Shown one piece after another: positions 18,618-33,200 of a DNA stretch of 61,112 nt; position 1 is the first letter of the stretch, and every line of letters starts with the position of its first letter. The position numbers were made by a program, and so were the translations under genes. The stretch is taken from assembly GCA_009602725.1 (NCBI GenBank), contig WELB01000033.1:796878-857989 (forward strand). The letters run 5' to 3'. This stretch comes from Spirogloea muscicola. Its lineage: Eukaryota; Streptophyta; Zygnematophyceae; Spirogloeales; Spirogloeaceae. The notes under the pieces are model-generated. The model did not search any database, was not told the origin of the DNA, and saw only the letters and a program-made list of their open reading frames with translations.

Positions 18618-20193
18618 TCATCGCCGGCCCTTGGCAACGAGGTAAATCTCCCGAGACGCTGAGCGGGTGGCCTTTGGCCGCAGCCACGTGACAGACCCAA
18701 AGGCTGATCGGCATATACCCTTAAAGTCTGCAGACAGCCAGATTAACAATGCATTTGAGTTTGCACCCTCATGCAGAGTCTGCCAAGGTGCCACTGCTAC
18801 GGTAATTTTAAACTTTGAAGACATGCCTTGTGGTTATACCTGAAGACTTCAATATGCTGGATCTAGAGTCTGGACTTAATGGTCCATAATCGAGGCCGGA
18901 GCTTCACCTTGAGTGCCCGCACCCTCCAGCAACTTCATCACAAGGCTTCCGCCGGCATTGAGCACGCCGTGGTGGTCCTGGGCTTCCTGTAGAGTGTCGG
19001 TAGCGCCCAGGGCCCTGATGTACGCGCTCGAGCCCAGGGCAAGCTCGAGTGCGCGCTGGCCCAAGGCCTTGGACACGGCAATGTCACTGGCGCTCATGCC
19101 GCTCAGCGGCGGGCACATGTCGGAGAGCACGGTAGAGAAGCCCTGCTCATGCGAGCTTGAGACGACCAGTCATTACATCTTTCAGCGTGGCCATCTTCAA
19201 GCTGCTGAGCCATTTGATAGTCGTTTGCAGTCTCGAGCAACTTGCTCGAGTTGTCTCGGACTGTGCACGGACGCAAAGGTTGGTCATCACCTTGGGCGCC
19301 AGCTCACGGAGCAATGCCGAGTCCAGCTCAAAAGCATCCGCACGGATGACGGTAACCCTTCCATCGCAGTAGTGGTGCGGGACTTCCAGTTTCTGCAGGT
19401 GCCAACTGTCAGCCATCAGTGATAAGTGCAGGCGTCAGTACTTATCATCTTGGAGTAGCATATCCATCATTCCAGGCAAGGTACATCTGAAGCCAACGTA
19501 GAAAGTAACGTCTCTGGGACTTTGACACAATCATGCAGAGTTGAGAGAAGCAGGTTGGCGGGCCGCACCCCACCTTCACATCAACGCCGACAACGTGTCC
19601 ACCGCGAGGGCCAAGTGCCTGGCACGCCGCCTGGAAGTGGGTCGCATTGGCAAATTATGAGTCTTCTGCAAACACTTTTCAGTGACAGGGCAACGAGCCT
19701 GACTCACCTCCATCAACAAGTAGATTCAGGAGGTGGGGGCTGCTGAAGGAGCAGAGCAGACCTGCAGCCATGCGCCGGGCGCGCTGCCCAGGTCCAGCAC
19801 CGAGCCGCCGGGCGGGATCACACGGTGTCGACTCTGGATCTCCAGCAGCTGCGTGTGCACATGGATACTGGCGCTTGCACGTGAGGCCCAGCAGCACGGG
19901 AGGCTGCCACAGCAGCATAGACTCTAGCCAAGCTGCCACCTCTAGGCAAGCGACCAAGCGCACCGCCACAGCAAGAGTGGCACGCACAACGATGTGTGCC
20001 GAGATTGCAAAGCAAAGTGCACAGCGCTGGAAAGACTCAGCACTGGCAGCGCCGCCAGCAGAGCGCTCTTCCCTGCTCCAGCTTGAGTGCTACGCCAAGA
20101 TGGAGTGCGCACCTTGAAAGCGGAGCGGGCGACATAGCCTAGCCGGCGGGCTTCGCGACCGTAGAAGTCGTGAACCACATATGCAGGGGCCAT
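18618..20193 (-). CDS. RrmJ/FtsJ-family rRNA 2'-O-methyltransferase (MRM2-like)
   Basis: SAM-dependent ribose methyltransferase. ATG 20191-20193 opens MAPAYVVHDFYGREARRLGY then VARSAFK, the family N-terminus with the first catalytic Lys. SAM motif I is SVLDLGSAPGAWLQ (about 19755-19800). ALGPRGGHVVGVDVK follows (about 19590-19640), then VTVIRADAFELDSALLREL (about 19300-19355). VLSDMCPPLSGMSASD (about 19085-19130) carries the catalytic Asp and AGGSLVMKLLEG (about 18920-18960) the second Lys. SVTWLRPKATRSASREIYLV (about 18630-18700) supplies the catalytic Glu, ending VAKGRR-stop at 18618. The K-D-K-E tetrad is complete. The SDM.P..SG and SREIY.VA.G wording is closer to RrmJ/MRM2 (large-subunit rRNA) than to TRM7 (tRNA). 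No clear organelle transit peptide precedes the fold, so the compartment is open. Confidence 0.9.
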
Positions 20194-20336
20194 GCTGGCT
20201 GCCACTAGCAGCGGGGCGGACGCTTCGAAACTCGGTGCCCATGGTGGCTGCTGAAGGAGCCGCGAGGACCCTGGTGAGAGTGAGGAGCCGGAGGCTCTGC
20301 TAGCCCCTCACTGCCCACCTCCCTCCTCTCTCTGGC
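20194..20336. promoter_or_regulatory. 5' side of the divergent MRM2-like/BTB pair
   Basis: The two start codons are about 820 bp apart. I see no named motif; the centre is occupied by a retrotransposon fragment and a TC repeat. Confidence 0.3.
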
Positions 20337-20685
20337 TCGGTGCCTTTGGGTCTTGTGTCCTGCTACCGTATGCGCTTGTCTATGTCCCTACAGCGGTCCC
20401 AGGCGATTGCTTTGCATCGCCGGGCTGGTCGCGCCCTTGCAGCAGCCTCTGGTTTGCGCAGCGGGGTTGCTCTTCCTCCCCTCAGCTCATCTGACTTCCT
20501 ACTGCTGACTCGGGGGTGTTGAGGGCGCCCTGTCTGCCTAGCCTACGGCTCCGTCATGAACACCTGTATGCATCTGGCTGGCAGTGTACAGCCGATTTTT
20601 AAATATCAGCAGCCGCTTGATATCTCTCGTACTCTGTTCATTCTTTTTCGGGCTGGTTGTTCCAGCCCCTATTCTCAATGGGCGA
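20337..20685 (+). pseudogene. Retrotransposon ORF end and 3' UTR (copy E)
   Basis: Reads YRMRLSMSLQRSQAIALHRR then AGRALAAASGLR and SSDFLLLTRGC-stop (20520-20522). The hairpin GGCTGG (20651-20656)/CCAGCC (20662-20667) lies about 129 nt later, followed by CTCAATGGGCGAGC. Inserted between two divergent genes. Confidence 0.75.
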
Positions 20686-20690
20686 GCACT

Positions 20691-20692
20691 CT

Positions 20693-20744
<52 letters not shown>
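20691..20744. repeat. (TC)n microsatellite
   Basis: About 50 bp of nearly perfect TC repeat, starting directly at the 3' end of retrotransposon copy E. Confidence 0.95.
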
Positions 20745-20747
<3 letters not shown>

Positions 20748-21014
20748 TCCTCCCCCCCCGGCTCGGCTTGCCGCGCCATACCTGGACTCCGAGTGGCGGT
20801 GACGGTGGCGGCAGCGGCTGTGCTTGTGTGCTCGACGGGCCATGGCCTCTGGTCCCCAGCAGCGGCGCTAGCAGCGAAGCCAGCAATGGCGCCACGCTGC
20901 CGGAGGCGCCGGCTGCGCCGCGCCGGCTGCGACGAGCCGCGCCCAAGGCCCCGGCGGAGTCGCCGCGCCCAGCTTGACGTCGATGGTGGCTGACTCCCGC
21001 TGGCGGACCGCAAG

Positions 21015-24000
21015 ATGATGCTGCGCGACTATGGCCGGCGCAAGCCCGCCAGCGCCGCCGCCCGGCTGCGCAGCGACAAGGAGCTGGAGGCAGCGCGGCG
21101 GCTGCACGAGGTCGTCGAGCGCCTGCAGGCGGCGCTGGCGCTCGGCTGGACGCCGTCGTCGCAGCAGACGCCGCTGCCAAAGCCGCTGCGGCGCAGCACG
21201 AGGTCTGCTCAAGTACCACATCAGCCGCTGCTACTGTAGGAGCTTTGCCTTGGTCTGAGCCGCCGCTGCGGCGGCTCGGACTCCCTGCTCAGACGCCGCC
21301 GCCGCTGCCGGGCTGCGGGCTTAGGGGCGAGGAGGTGCGGTGGGAGTGTGCGGACGCGTCGGTGCAGCTGCAGGCCGCCAAGGCGCTCGGCGCCTACGTG
21401 CAGTGCCTCGCCGCGCACTTCGCAGCCATCGCCAAGGACCCGGCCCAGCGCCAGAAGCAGCAGGCGGTGCTGGCGGACTGCAGCGCCGCGCTCGAGGCCC
21501 TCCTGGCACCATCGGCGTCGCCCCAGGCGCGGGGCCGGGCTGCGCAGGCCTGTGACCAGCTGCAGGGCGGCGTGCTGGCGCTGCTCGCGCCATCGTCCGC
21601 CAGGCGCCTTGCACCGGCGCTTGTCCGGTTGCTCGGCAGCTCCCAGGACGCGGAGCACCGCCGCATCGCAGGTGCATGCATCGACCGGCACTTCTGCTCC
21701 AGGATCAGAGGGGCTTAAGTGATTTGGGTTTGTGGTTTCAGGGTCTAGACAGACTGCTTGTCTCCATACAGCTTACTGATGTGCACCTCTAAATGCTACA
21801 TTGTGGTTGCCGTGCTGCGCTGACAGTATGTGGCAACTACTGGCGTTGCGCAGTCCAGGTGCTGGAGCGCATCCTGAGCAGTTCCAGGCCTAGGACTCGG
21901 GGAGCGCGGGCGGGCGCGAGGGACGATGGGGGCGCCGGCATCTGGCCCGCTGTCCTCCTTGCGCAGCCAGTGGAGTGCATCTGGCTTCTGCTGACCAGTG
22001 GTTCTGGCAAGGTCGTTCTAGCTCCTTGACCTCAACCATCTGAACGTTGAAGCCATACCCGCTGCTCTTGGACACGCATCGCGAGGGGCCATGCCTCGAA
22101 TTTGGCCTGCTCACAGCTCTCTGAATCTGATGTACAGGACGGAGGTCAGGATGCCAATCATGTGCCACTGCAGGTGCAGGCAACGGGGCTGAGGGTCCTG
22201 GCACTGCTTGCAGAGCAGTGGCCGCCAGCAAAGTCAGCGGTTGCCCATAGCCCGTCTTGGCTGCCCCAGCTGATGAAGCTCTGCAGCACAACGTCGCTAC
22301 CTGAGCTGACACAAGCGGCGATGGCAGTCCTCTGTGTTGTCGGTGAGCTTCACCTTTGATGGAGTGCAAGCCCAAGTGCACTGCAGCTTAGTGATGTCAA
22401 ACTTAATAACTCGATTGCACTGTTGTAGAACTGGCTCGCTCAAAGAGGTAATGGCAGACTGCCACGCACGTCTGGCATGCGCAGCCTCTGAGGGCGACTT
22501 TGCAAAGGAGCTGCTACCTACAGAGAACAGCTACATTTTTGACACGATTGCCAGGAGGGCCTCAGAGTCCTCGCCGCCTCAGACCAAAGAGGGGGCATTC
22601 AATTTGCTCAAAGCCCTCGCAGTAAGTCAACATACAAGTCTGGCGAGCCCAGCAGAGGCAACTGATCTGCATTCCGCTGCTACACTTAGTGTAGCCTCAC
22701 GGTGTCTTCCTTGTGGGCTTCTAAGCAATCTCGACTCAAGCTATATCAGCATCTCCGTCTGCTTTGCACAGGCCAGTCCAACCTTCGGCAAGGCGTTCAG
22801 GTGCAGTTCGAGCATGGGAGACATCGTCAAGGCCAGCCTGCTGGCTCTGCAGCCAGCAGAAAGAGTGAAAATGATGGCTGGCGGAGGTGGAGGGCCAGGC
22901 CCTCTGGCGACAGATGTTGTGGTTCCCGAGTCCTTGGAGCTGGCAGCACTGCAGGCCATCTTGGCAGTCCTCCGCTGGCCAAGCTCTCATGCCGTATTTG
23001 TGAGGCACGCTGGTGTTAAGCGGCTCCTTGGCCTCTGTAGCAGGTCCGGCAGCGACACGAAGATGCAAATTCTGGCTTGGCAAGCGCTGGAGTGGCTCGT
23101 AACATTCCATGGCGCAGCTGTGAACCCCTCGGCGACCTCGAGGGCCAGGAAGGCAGGCTACTGGGACGCACCAGAGCTGGTGGAGGAGCTGCGGTGCTTG
23201 CAGCCGATCATCCCCTTGGTCTGGTGCGTACATTAAGAGATGTTCACCACAACACTTGCACCTTACTTTCACTCGGACAGAGTTTGCCCCAAGAAGAGCT
23301 TCTGTGTCTGATGCACCACCCGCGTTGTGATGCAGTGAGGAGTTCTGGCACATTCCAGAATCTGGGCATGCCCCCATTGTGCAGGCGGCCATTGCGAAGT
23401 GCAGGCTGAGTCTCTCGCTGCTTTCGAGCCCCTCGCCGCAGCTGGCGCAGTCGGGCTTGCAGGGCTTCCAGACGGCCCTGAGCGCTAGCGTTGAAAGCAG
23501 GGAGCGGCAGGGGGTGCTGCTCAGTGCGATGGAGAGACTGGGCCGGGGTCACGGCGTGTTAGCAGTTGACAGCGCCAGTGTGCAACTGCTCTTGCTGCGG
23601 ATGGCGGTCTTGGCAAGGCTTCTCAGAGCCATGGTCGATGTGGACGGAGCCACGGGCAAGGTGAACGTTGCCGGCTGCCGTGCCGGCCTTGTCGAGCTCA
23701 TCCAGAGGCGGCTGGATCAGGACCAGTATGAACATATGTCAGACGGAGAGAAGACGGGAGACTCGGCGGGCAGCGTTGAGGATGCCTCTCTGGCCTTGCC
23801 TCAGGAGCTCCTGTATGCAGGTGGCGTGAGCCTCTGGGAGGGGCAAGACGGCGTGCTGCTGGCGTCTCTCGAGCTGTTCTTCGAGCTCTCCGAGCACCGC
23901 AAGTCCGTGGGAGCAGAGGCTACGGCAGGAGTCGCGGTGGATGTGGCCAGAGAAGTGCTGTCCCAGTTGGCGGAGGCTCATATGTCCCCTGGCGTGCGGT

Positions 24001-25766
24001 GCTGGGCTCTCCGAGCCTTGGCATGCCTTGGCACGTTCGGCTGCAGCAGTCCTGTGGGCGTCAGCCTGGAGCGTGCCCGCGATGCCAACCATGTGGCAGC
24101 TGGCGTTATCTTCTCCTTCCCTGACGGCCGCCAGTTGCACGCCCATCGCATTGTGCTGGAGGCGAGGTGCCCAGCAGTCCTCTCATCGAGCAACACTGCA
24201 GACTCCAGCACAACAGCGCGGGAAGCACTTCCTCCTCCTCAAGGTCTATCGGCCGCCAACTCGACTCCGACTGTCATCAGCATGTCACACAGAGCCCCGT
24301 TTGCGACATTCCAGAGGCTTGTCCTCTTTGCATACTCGGGGCAGGTCTGCATGACCAATGAAGTAGAAGCTGAGGAGCTCAGGCGGCTGGCGAAAAAGTG
24401 CAAGTTTGCCGAGCTCGTGTGGCTGCTAGATCGGCAGAGGCCTGCTTGGGGATACGTCCCAGCAGTTCTGGACATGACTTCGATCCTGGAGGCAAAGCAT
24501 TGGGAGTGCATTCACAGGTAGTGCAGTACCTTTCCGCTTGCTCTGTACCATAGCCAGCTGTCTGCAGCCGACATCGTGATCATCGCTGGTGCAGAGTGTA
24601 AGCCAGCACCTTCAAACCGGCATCCATTGGCTTGGTCTGACACCTTTGCCTGATGTATGGACAGCAGTGATGCCATCATGGTTTGGCCCAGGGAGCAGCA
24701 AGATGTGGGTTGCAATAGGCATGAGCATGCATGCGGTAGAGCCGGACCCCACTTGCACGTGCACAAGTTCGTCCTCGCGGCCCGATCAGAGTACTTCCGT
24801 GCTCTTCTGGGCTCTGGCATGCGGGAAAGGTCAGTGGTCACCACATAATATCTCCGGCGTCATGGAGCTTCTGATGGTGAAGTGTCAAGCGCCTGTCCTT
24901 GCAGTGCTTTCGCAATTTGCACGCAACAGCTTTGATGAGTACACTTCATCTACCAGAGGTGTCAAGAGTCTGACGCAAAAGTGTAAGCTGTGCATGCCTG
25001 ATCGAACATGCATAATCACCTGATCCCCAACAACACGTGCTCTTGCAGCCGGCAGGGTGCTATTGAGGTGCCTGGTGTCAGCGGTGCAGCTGTGATCGGC
25101 TTGGTCCGCTTTCTTTACAGTGGGCTACTATCTTTCAAGCCCCTGAAGCAGGCCTGCCAAAGTGGTACAAGCATCTCTCCTGGCAACTCTGCCAAGGGAG
25201 GGAGCTCATTGGATACGCCACAGCTGTCCGCAGCTCTCCAACTTGCCATGCTGTCCGAGCAATGGATGATGGCGGACCTCCAGCGGGTGTGCAAGTCTCT
25301 TGTGTACCGAAATCTCTCGCTCGAAAATGCTATATCAGGTATATACTGACTATTCAGTTGCTTGGTGGCTCGCCTGCGTGCTTTATACTGTCCAAGGCCT
25401 GGGTCGTTAAGAGCTTGGTGCATAGCTGCTGCAATGGTGGTAATGCTTGTGGTAATGCTTGTGGATCTGTTTCATGCAGAGAAAGCTCAGGCCTTTATGC
25501 TATGTGTTGATGCATACACGACACAAAATATTGTCTGCTCACCGGCCTCCTCTATGTTGTTGCTAAATCCCAAGGAGTGTGCCATACTTGTGGTGACAGT
25601 GTTACAAGAAGGCTATGCTCTGCAGCAATGGTGGGCTGTCGAGGCAGCTATCACTTGCTTGGCACCCCTGTACGCCACGCTGCGAGATAATGGCTCACTG
25701 GACGAATTCCCGCCCGGAGCCAGTGATGCGCTCAGATCATCCCACGTAAGGCTGTGGCAGGAGTGA
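21015..25766 (+). CDS. Armadillo-like repeat protein with two BTB/POZ domains
   Basis: BTB proteins usually serve as substrate adaptors for CUL3 ubiquitin ligases. ATG 21015 opens MMLRDYGRRKPASAAARLRS; an ATG upstream at 20984 runs into a stop. The N-terminal two-thirds are helical repeats: VQLQAAKALGAYVQCLAAHF, VQATGLRVLALLAEQW, ELAALQAILAVLRWPSSHAV and QILAWQALEWLVTFHGAAV. BTB1 (about 24090-24440) contains FPDGRQLHAHRIVLEARCPA and FQRLVLFAYSGQV. BTB2 (about 24740-25150) contains LHVHKFVLAARSEYFRALLG and VSGAAVIGLVRFLYSGLL. A BACK-like helical part follows (AMLSEQWMMADLQRVCKSLV). The C-terminus is AITCLAPLYATL to LWQE-stop at 25764-25766. The layout resembles the plant BTB/POZ protein At1g04390, from memory. 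At least eight exons. Confidence 0.8.
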
Positions 25767-26753
25767 GCGCACTCTAGTGCTGATAGTGCTGACGTTGTGC
25801 CGAATTGGAGCTTGTTACGAGGCATGATTGAAGCTGGAGCAGTTGCACAAGGCATCGCCCCAGCCTTAGCTTCAGGAGAACTCGCCATTCTGTTATGCAT
25901 TCATTTCGTTGCATCATCGTAGGTCAAGTCACAGGCGGTGGGCACACCAGTTACCTCGGCAAGTCCGAGGTGCGCAATAAGCCCTGTCTGCGAACTCGTG
26001 CGCGAGCCCGTGAGGCCGTTTGCGCACCCTTCCCGTGCTATCGTGCATGTGCGCAGGTCTGAGCTCGTCCTGTCGTTATTTCTCGAGTCCTTGCCTACGA
26101 TTGGGTGCAGCATGCAACGATGCGCCGATCCCTATCTCGTGCACACCGTCTTGCCAGCGTCAGAGACAAATGCCGAAGAAAACTTGGCAATGAAGCCAAG
26201 CACAGCAGGACACGCAGCTCTGCTCGAGGGGCGAAGATGGTGTCGGCCAGCCCCAAGGCGATCGGTCCTCTTTGCACATCTCACACCAGTGGTGGCTATG
26301 GAAGGCGAGTCGACCCCAAGCGCAAGTCGAGGTCATTGAACATGAGCGCGAATGTGGCAGCGACAAATGCCACTTGGGTGGCCGGCGAGTGCGCCGGAGA
26401 GAGTGGTAAAGGGCACTCCAACGACAGGCCGGCCCTTAGGGCTACAAGGAGTGCGACGAGGGAGGACAGGCTTGAGTGCGGCTGCGCAGGGCCGCCGTTG
26501 GCTCAGCTCTGCTCATTTGTGCATCGTGCTGTGGCGCGAGGACACAATGGGTTTACGAGCGACGTGGGCGGTCGCATGCCCACGACAGGCAGCGGAAGCG
26601 ACTCTCGGCTTGGAATCTCGCTTGCACATCTCGTTGGCTATGTGCATTATCATGGCCGATGCAGAGGCGGCGGCGCCCTGACCCGGGCTGCGGCGCCCAG
26701 GACGGCGCTGCTGCGGCCGCCAAGCCCGGCGGGCTCCGCTGCCGCCGCCGCCG
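25767..26753. other. Region without a recognised gene, up to gap 2
   Basis: GC-rich. A long open plus frame (26105 to the gap) and overlapping frames have no recognisable domain. It should contain the promoter and perhaps the start of the inositol transporter: an ATG near 26652 opens MADAEAAAP but stops after nine codons. Confidence 0.4.
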
Positions 26754-27439
26754 NNNNNNNNNNNNNNNNNNNNNNNNNNNNNNNNNNNNNNNNNNNNNNN
26801 NNNNNNNNNNNNNNNNNNNNNNNNNNNNNNNNNNNNNNNNNNNNNNNNNNNNNNNNNNNNNNNNNNNNNNNNNNNNNNNNNNNNNNNNNNNNNNNNNNNN
26901 NNNNNNNNNNNNNNNNNNNNNNNNNNNNNNNNNNNNNNNNNNNNNNNNNNNNNNNNNNNNNNNNNNNNNNNNNNNNNNNNNNNNNNNNNNNNNNNNNNNN
27001 NNNNNNNNNNNNNNNNNNNNNNNNNNNNNNNNNNNNNNNNNNNNNNNNNNNNNNNNNNNNNNNNNNNNNNNNNNNNNNNNNNNNNNNNNNNNNNNNNNNN
27101 NNNNNNNNNNNNNNNNNNNNNNNNNNNNNNNNNNNNNNNNNNNNNNNNNNNNNNNNNNNNNNNNNNNNNNNNNNNNNNNNNNNNNNNNNNNNNNNNNNNN
27201 NNNNNNNNNNNNNNNNNNNNNNNNNNNNNNNNNNNNNNNNNNNNNNNNNNNNNNNNNNNNNNNNNNNNNNNNNNNNNNNNNNNNNNNNNNNNNNNNNNNN
27301 NNNNNNNNNNNNNNNNNNNNNNNNNNNNNNNNNNNNNNNNNNNNNNNNNNNNNNNNNNNNNNNNNNNNNNNNNNNNNNNNNNNNNNNNNNNNNNNNNNNN
27401 NNNNNNNNNNNNNNNNNNNNNNNNNNNNNNNNNNNNNNN
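26754..27439. other. Assembly gap (686 N)
   Basis: Removes the 5' exon(s) of the inositol transporter. Confidence 1.
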
Positions 27440-29712
<2,273 letters not shown>

Positions 29713-30223
29713 ACCTGACAAGGCCTGCTGCCTGCCATTGTAGACTTCCTCACACAGCAGCCACTTCACTAAGTGTCCCAGCTGAATTCATACCAACTTT
29801 TTGCCAACCAATGTGTCACGTGCAGCTTAAAGCTTTTGGGGGTGTAACGGACATTCGAACATGCCAATCCCGTGGCAACCCTCTCGACCTCCGACAACAG
29901 CTGTTCAAGCTTGTGCAAGAGGTGGCCGCACCTGCCGCAGCAGGCAACAGCAGCTGGCCCACAGCTGGAGCTAGCACACTGCTGTGGGAGGCATGCCATG
30001 AGGCAGGATGCACATGTAATATAAGAAGGTGCAAGAGAAGAAAGGTGAAACCCACGCAACAAACGTGGCGGGTACTCTGCTGCAAATGCCTTCGAGGAAG
30101 GCCAAACCCAGATAAGCTGCCACTGACAGGCAGCAGCCTGGCCAACAGCGTGTGGTTACCAGCGCGCACAGTCCCCAGCAGCCATTGACGGCCTCGCTTT
30201 GAAGGTCATGCAGGCAACCTTCA
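29713..30223. other. Convergent intergenic region
   Basis: Between the transporter stop (+) and the API5 stop (-). Open minus frames exist but show no conserved features. Confidence 0.5.
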
Positions 30224-33200
30224 TCACCTCCTGAAACCTCGTCCTGGCCGCCCGTATCTGCCGCTCCCAGTGTCTGCGTCCTGTCCACTGCCCCTGCCTC
30301 CTCTAGCAGACACACCTCCAGGGAGGCCCTGCAGAGCCCGTGCCACCAGCTGGTTTGACTTGGGTTTCTTTCCACCTTGCTCCTGCACATTCGTCCCATT
30401 TGATGCTCCAGTAGCAGGCCTCTTCACGCTGGAGTACCAAATCCACAAGTTGCCCAGCCATTATCCACCATGATCAGCTCTTTCCCCCATCCTAACGCTT
30501 GAAGTCAGCATGTAGAAGGGATGGCAGCAAGGAGATGTATGATAGCGCATCGATATCTTTGTGCTCCTATGGCAAGCTACAGAAGAATACCTGCCGGCAG
30601 GAAATGACACACACAGATGGGCAAAGTATTTCATCACACCTGTGCAGCCCTGGGACTGCCTTGGCTTGATCTTGCCAAGATAATGTGAAGTGGGAATCAA
30701 GCGAGAACTGCGGGACCATCCTCCTTAGGTCCTGTGCAAGAATGGATCCCAACTCAGTGGATTTCCCAAGATTGGACATTGCAAGCCGTGTGTATACATT
30801 GTCTCAAGCACACTCTGGGTGGACTTACCTGGTTCGCAAGCTTGACAGTGTTGGAAGCCACTCGTGCTTGTGCTCTGGCTGCGCTCACCTTGGCCCTCTG
30901 TGCCACATTGCAGAGAGCATACATCTAAGATGTTAGCATGCCTGGCTCATAAACGCACCATCTGAATCCAACGGCAAAAAGCAGAGCAGACAGTCAGAAT
31001 GCACATGGCTCAGTGTGACAAAGAATCTAGAATCTGTGCCTCTGACTGTGAAAGTTCAGCTTGCATCTTTCTTTGCAGCTTACCGCACTCGTCTTGCCTG
31101 CTTCATCTGTAGTGCTCCTTGAAGCAGCTTCTTGTTGTGATGCCTGGTTCGTGGCTGCAATCTCCTCAGCTCGAGCTACCTCTTCTGCTACGTTTAATCT
31201 GGAAAGTGCAACAGAAGGTTGGCAGATTATTCTTATAAGAATTTGCAAACCATGTTGCTGAAAGTGCTGTGCCTAATCAATGGCTGCCATTAAACACAGC
31301 AACTCTCTCGAAGTGGTGAGAAACACCAACCTCTCTATCCACTCTTTGTGCCTCTCACTGAAATCTTCGCCCAATCTATCAGATGGTTGGCCAGTCACTA
31401 TCTTGTATCCACACAAGGAATTGGTCACGTTTGGTGCCTGCACATGATAGGCACGAGCATGATAAGAGGTCGTTGATGGAAGCCACAAAGTGACCACCAT
31501 ATCTACGCATGGCAGCTAGTAGTAGCTTGAGCAGGTTCACTACATGCATGCGCAGTGTCCGTGACGACCAACACGCAGCAACCGGACATCAGTGCCAGTG
31601 ATATATATGATAGCAAAGTGCACGTCCTGCACTATATGTCATTCTGCTGACCTCATCAACAGCTTGTTGCTTGCACTGCGCAAGCATTGACTTAAGCAGT
31701 TTGCATGTGATCACCTTATGAGCCAACTGATGAAAAGCATACAGTAAGCACTCTATGTACTCCATCTTGAGAGGCTCTTCTGGTTTTTTTGTTGGCAAGT
31801 ACGACTGCACCAATGAAACCAACCCCGTCTCCTCAAAATTTGTTGACATGCTGTTGACTGATATCAACAAAGACAAGCAGAAGACAAGTGTGGTACCATG
31901 ATACCAGAGTCGCCAGGCATTCATGCTGTTCTGCTACTGAGCTTCATGATACATGCCAAATTCGAACTTGAAAACAGATGTAAACCTTGAGAACTTCCAA
32001 GACAGCTGGTAGAAGCTGCCGCGCATCACTTGCTGAGGTTGCTGAGGATGATTCTGCCAGAAGCTTCAGCAGATTGAGCTGCCTCTCAGGAGATAGCTGA
32101 ATCGAAAGCACAAAACAATGTGAGTTTACTTGTTTTCAGCGAACACTCAAAGCAGCCAGACAGTTCAGATGAACCTCATTATCACCATCAGAATGCCAGA
32201 GTGCAAAAATTGCGTGTGACCTGACCGAACCGCATTGCTTCACATGCTTGGGCAGGCGGACACTACTTTAGCAGGAAAGTACGAGCCAAGTCCACATGCC
32301 TGGCTGAAGACAGGCAGAACATGTCTTCCAATGAAATTCATGAACTTGCTGTTAGATGCCCCGCGCTGTAAAAGGATGACACGCAGCAGAGAAGAGATGA
32401 GCACTCTTCATCGAGCAGCTACTCGATGACTGTGAGTAAGAATAGGAAATTGCTGCACTGCACAGATGAACTGCTCCTTCATAGATGGAATCAAGCTAAG
32501 GTGCTACTTGCCGTGGATGATAGACTGATTGACTTATCCCAGTGTCCACGACCTGCCACCAACTTGCACTGCAATCTGCAAGCACTCACAGCATAGAGAG
32601 GAAGCGCGACTTGCAGGCAAGATAGCACCCTTTCCAGGTGATCCTCGTCAGTCACCTGCATATAACAAAGATGAGCGCTACATAAGCCCGTGAATATTTA
32701 GAAGCTCTTCTTGTGACGTTACCAGGTAGCCACCCTTCTGAGCGGCATACTATACTGGCTCTCGGAGACATGTTCGTTCAAGCTGCCCAGCACCAGCAAG
32801 GGGAAGACATCCTCCCCTTGCTTCTGGAGCCGAGAGTTCTCGTCCTTGAGCAGCTCACTGAGACAGGACAAGTGTGATCGCCCAGCTGCAAGACACAGGG
32901 ACGACTGCACCAGTACAGAGTTCTCAATATGCCCGTGGTAGACCTAGTGTGGACATGCTCACTTATGGTAGTTCTCACCTCAAACTTGGACTGGAGGTCA
33001 GCCTGGCCCTCAATGATCTGAACAAGCTCTTGCACTTGCTCCGGCGGTGCTTTCTCAGAAAAGAGGTCCAGGCTCTTCAAGAAGTCAATGAACATCTTGA
33101 ATTCTGCACCAGTAACATCCTGCAGTATCTGTATCACAGAATGACAGCTGTGGCCCCCGTGAGATAGCAGGCGGCGATATGCGTACTTGATTTGCCACAC

